Below, one piece after another: positions 61,856-64,000 of a stretch of 64,000 nt of DNA (positions are counted from its first letter, which is position 1; each line of letters begins with the position of its first letter). The notes under the pieces were generated by a model. It saw only the letters and a list, made by a program, of their open reading frames with translations. It did no database searches and had not been told where the DNA came from. The stretch lies in contig NZ_CP180355.1 of assembly GCF_048007035.1 (NCBI RefSeq), positions 2,728,001 through 2,792,000 on the forward strand. The letters are read 5' to 3'. The position numbers were made by a program, and so were the translations under genes. This stretch comes from Imperialibacter sp963977595. Lineage in GTDB: Bacteria; Bacteroidota; Bacteroidia; Cytophagales; Cyclobacteriaceae.

Positions 61856-64000
61856 ATGCAAAACACCTTAAAAACCTTCGGTTCTACGCTTGAAGGAGAG
61901 TTCTTTATTGACAATGTGCTGCGGAGGTTATACTCCACAGATGCATCCGCCTACAAGGAAATGCCGCTCGCTGTGGCTATGCCAAAAAGCGTTTCCGACA
62001 TCAAGAAACTTATTGAATTTGCTCGTCAGCAGAAAACCTCGCTGATTCCACGTACTGCAGGGACTTCGCTGGCAGGTCAGGTAGTAGGCAGTGGCATCGT
62101 GGTAGACGTGTCCAAATATTTTACCCGGATTCTTGAGGTAAACAAAGAAGAAAGGTGGGTGCGCCTGCATCCGGGCGTTGTACGTGATGATTTGAACAAA
62201 CACCTGGCACCTTTCGGCCTGATGTTCGCTCCTGAGACGTCCACAGCCAATAGGGCGATGGTGGGCGGCATGGTCGGCAACAACTCCTGCGGTTCCAATT
62301 CTGTGGTGTACGGCAGCACCCGTGAGCACCTGCTGGAAGCAAAAGTAATTTTGAGCGATGGATCGGAGGCGGTCTTTAGCCCTGTGGACCAGGACGAGTT
62401 CATGAAGAAGGTAGAGAGCAATTCCAGCCTTGAAAACAAGATCTACGGAGCGCTTTTCGATATTTTAAATGACCCCGAAAACCAGACGGAAATTGAGCGG
62501 GAATTCCCCAAGGTAAGCATCCCCAGGCGCAACACGGGGTATGCCATGGACATGCTACTGAGAGAAAAGCCTTTCAGCGAAAAGGGCCCCGACTTCAACC
62601 TTTGCTCGCTGCTGGCTGGATCCGAAGGCACGCTTGCTTTTATTACCGAATTGAAGCTTAATCTTGTACCACTTCCTCCAAAGGACAGGGCACTGGTTTG
62701 CGTTCACTATAATACTATCGAGGAAAGCTTGCGTGGCAACCTCATTGCGCTCAAATACAACCCAAGTGCCTGCGAGCTCATCGACAAGATCATTCTCGAT
62801 TGTACCAGGAGCAACATCGAACAGAACAAAAACAGGTTCTTTATTCAGGGTGACCCGGGAGCCATTTTGGTGGTTGAAATCGGAAGGGAAACAGCCGAAG
62901 AGAGAGACAGAGATGTTGCAGCAATGATTGCTGAGATGCATTCAGTTGGCCTGGGCTATCATTTTCCAGTTCTCTTTGGTGACGACATGGGCAAAATTTG
63001 GACGCTGAGGAAAGCAGGGCTCGGATTATTAGCCAACATGCCCGGAGATGCCAAAGCCGTTCCGGTGATTGAGGACACCGCTGTGGATGTAAACGAGCTG
63101 CCGGAGTATATCAGAGAGTTCAATGAGATTCTTCATAAATATGGGCTGAGCAGCGTGCATTATGCACATGCCAGCACAGGAGAGCTGCACCTCCGCCCAA
63201 TTCTTGACCTGAAGACAGCGGAGGGTCAGCAAATGTTCCGCACCATTGCCGAGGAAATAGCGACCCTGGTGAAAAAATACAAAGGTAGCTTAAGCGGAGA
63301 GCATGGCGACGGCAGGCTGAGAGGGGAGTTCATCCCTCAGATGGTGGGCCAGAAGAACTATGAATTGATGGAAAGGATCAAAGACGCCTTTGATCCGGAA
63401 AACATCCTGAATCCCGGCAAGATCGTCCGCACACCGCCGATGGACACATCTCTTCGGTATACAATCGGGCAAGGCACCAAAGAAATTGACACGCTCTTTG
63501 ATTTTTCCGATACTCTTGGCATCGTTCGGGCAGCTGAGCAATGCAACGGCTCAGGCGACTGTAGAAAAACCCATTTGAGTGGAGGCACCATGTGCCCGAG
63601 CTTTATGGCTACCCGCAACGAGAAAGAAACCACCAGAGCAAGGGCGAACATGCTCAGGGAAATGCTGACCAGCAGCACAAAGAAAAACCCATTCGATCAC
63701 AAAGAGATCAAGGAGGTGATGGATTTGTGCCTGTCGTGCAAAGGGTGCAAATCGGAGTGCCCCAGCAATGTGGACATGGGTAAATTGAAGGCTGAGTTCA
63801 CACAGCATTATCACGAAGCGAATGGCGTTCCTTTCCGCAGCAGAATGGTGGCAGGCTTTGCTAAAGCGAGCAAGCTGGCGTCGATAGCACCCGGCTTGTA
63901 CAATTTCAGCATCAGCAACCCCGTAACCGGATCTGTTATCAAAGCGCTCCTTGGCTTTGCTCAGGACAGGCCCATTCCGAGGTTAAGCACAACAACTTTT
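61856..64000 (+). CDS. FAD-linked oxidase / 4Fe-4S oxidoreductase (GlcD-GlcF-like fusion), cut by window end
   Basis: The frame starts at ATG 61856 and is open through the last base, 715 codons with no stop, so the 3' end is missing. The N-terminal PCMH FAD domain shows PRTAGTSLAGQVVGSG and GGMVGNNSCGSNSVVYGSTR. The FAD-oxidase C domain has HYAHASTGELHLRP and GEHGDGRLRGEFI, with DPENILNPGKI. A ferredoxin-like iron-sulfur region follows, CNGSGDC and then CLSCKGCKSECPSN, eight cysteine ligands in two clusters. A CCG domain is expected beyond. Probably oxidises a 2-hydroxy acid such as D-lactate or glycolate. Confidence 0.9.
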   Translation, partial: MQNTLKTFGSTLEGEFFIDNVLRRLYSTDASAYKEMPLAVAMPKSVSDIKKLIEFARQQKTSLIPRTAGTSLAGQVVGSGIVVDVSKYFTRILEVNKEERWVRLHPGVVRDDLNKHLAPFGLMFAPETSTANRAMVGGMVGNNSCGSNSVVYGSTREHLLEAKVILSDGSEAVFSPVDQDEFMKKVESNSSLENKIYGALFDILNDPENQTEIEREFPKVSIPRRNTGYAMDMLLREKPFSEKGPDFNLCSLLAGSEGTLAFITELKLNLVPLPPKDRALVCVHYNTIEESLRGNLIALKYNPSACELIDKIILDCTRSNIEQNKNRFFIQGDPGAILVVEIGRETAEERDRDVAAMIAEMHSVGLGYHFPVLFGDDMGKIWTLRKAGLGLLANMPGDAKAVPVIEDTAVDVNELPEYIREFNEILHKYGLSSVHYAHASTGELHLRPILDLKTAEGQQMFRTIAEEIATLVKKYKGSLSGEHGDGRLRGEFIPQMVGQKNYELMERIKDAFDPENILNPGKIVRTPPMDTSLRYTIGQGTKEIDTLFDFSDTLGIVRAAEQCNGSGDCRKTHLSGGTMCPSFMATRNEKETTRARANMLREMLTSSTKKNPFDHKEIKEVMDLCLSCKGCKSECPSNVDMGKLKAEFTQHYHEANGVPFRSRMVAGFAKASKLASIAPGLYNFSISNPVTGSVIKALLGFAQDRPIPRLSTTTF

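Noticed and set aside
1..64000. CRISPR arrays, tRNA/rRNA genes, prophage or restriction/defence islands
   Set aside because: None seen on reading both strands; the only mobile element is the IS and the only TA module is the antitoxin/PIN pair.

Overview
The window looks like a chromosomal segment of a Bacteroidota bacterium, most likely order Cytophagales. This is inferred from the gene families: five DUF4249 lipoproteins beside a TonB-dependent receptor with an STN domain, DUF4403, DUF4230 and AsmA-like proteins, OmpA proteins with PD40 repeats, and a patatin fused to an outer-membrane barrel. A promoter of the Bacteroidota TTTG/TAnnTTTG type and weak Shine-Dalgarno signals point the same way. 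No rRNA, tRNA, CRISPR array or prophage was seen.

Layout. 1-5.1 kb: the uvrA 3' end, a zinc alcohol dehydrogenase, a small lipoprotein, and an aldehyde dehydrogenase/GMC oxidoreductase operon. 5.3-16.8 kb: an exported transglutaminase-like protein, then a minus-strand run of envelope genes (two OmpA proteins, patatin-barrel, M23 peptidase, DsbD-like reductase) and an M20 dipeptidase. 17-23.8 kb: a 1584-residue exported protein of unknown function, prmA, a small exported protein and tpiA. 23.9-26.8 kb: a methionine/sulfur operon. A canonical promoter is followed by a SAM-I riboswitch, an unlisted 44-codon ORF ending in seven cysteine codons and one methionine codon, strong hairpins, then metY and metX. 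26.8-29.6 kb: an antitoxin with a frameshifted PIN toxin, a PLP decarboxylase and a DUF4230 protein. 29.8-38.4 kb: an AsmA-like protein, then beta-oxidation genes (thiolase, FadJ-type multifunctional enzyme) with DUF4403 and SCP2 proteins. 39.4-41.7 kb: an IS1634-type element with 15-bp inverted repeats that cuts an S9 peptidase gene. 41.7-52.9 kb: one long minus-strand operon with an unknown exported protein, a TonB-dependent receptor, a macroglobulin-like protein and five tandem DUF4249 lipoproteins. 53-61.2 kb: exported redox and sugar-related proteins (TIM-barrel isomerase, CxxCH haem protein, ApbE, Gfo/Idh/MocA oxidoreductase, SUMF1-like protein, YceI). 61.3-64 kb: a small lipoprotein and the start of a large FAD/4Fe-4S oxidoreductase that runs off the window.

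The best candidate for something undescribed is the leader of metY-metX. A SAM-I aptamer sits directly before a polycysteine ORF whose last codons form the 5' arm of a 12-bp hairpin. This suggests that SAM level and cysteinyl-tRNA (or cysteine) supply are both read before a sulfhydrylase operon. Second are the five-fold DUF4249 expansion with its invariant C-terminal cysteine motif, the IS-truncated peptidase, and the 1584-residue orphan protein.
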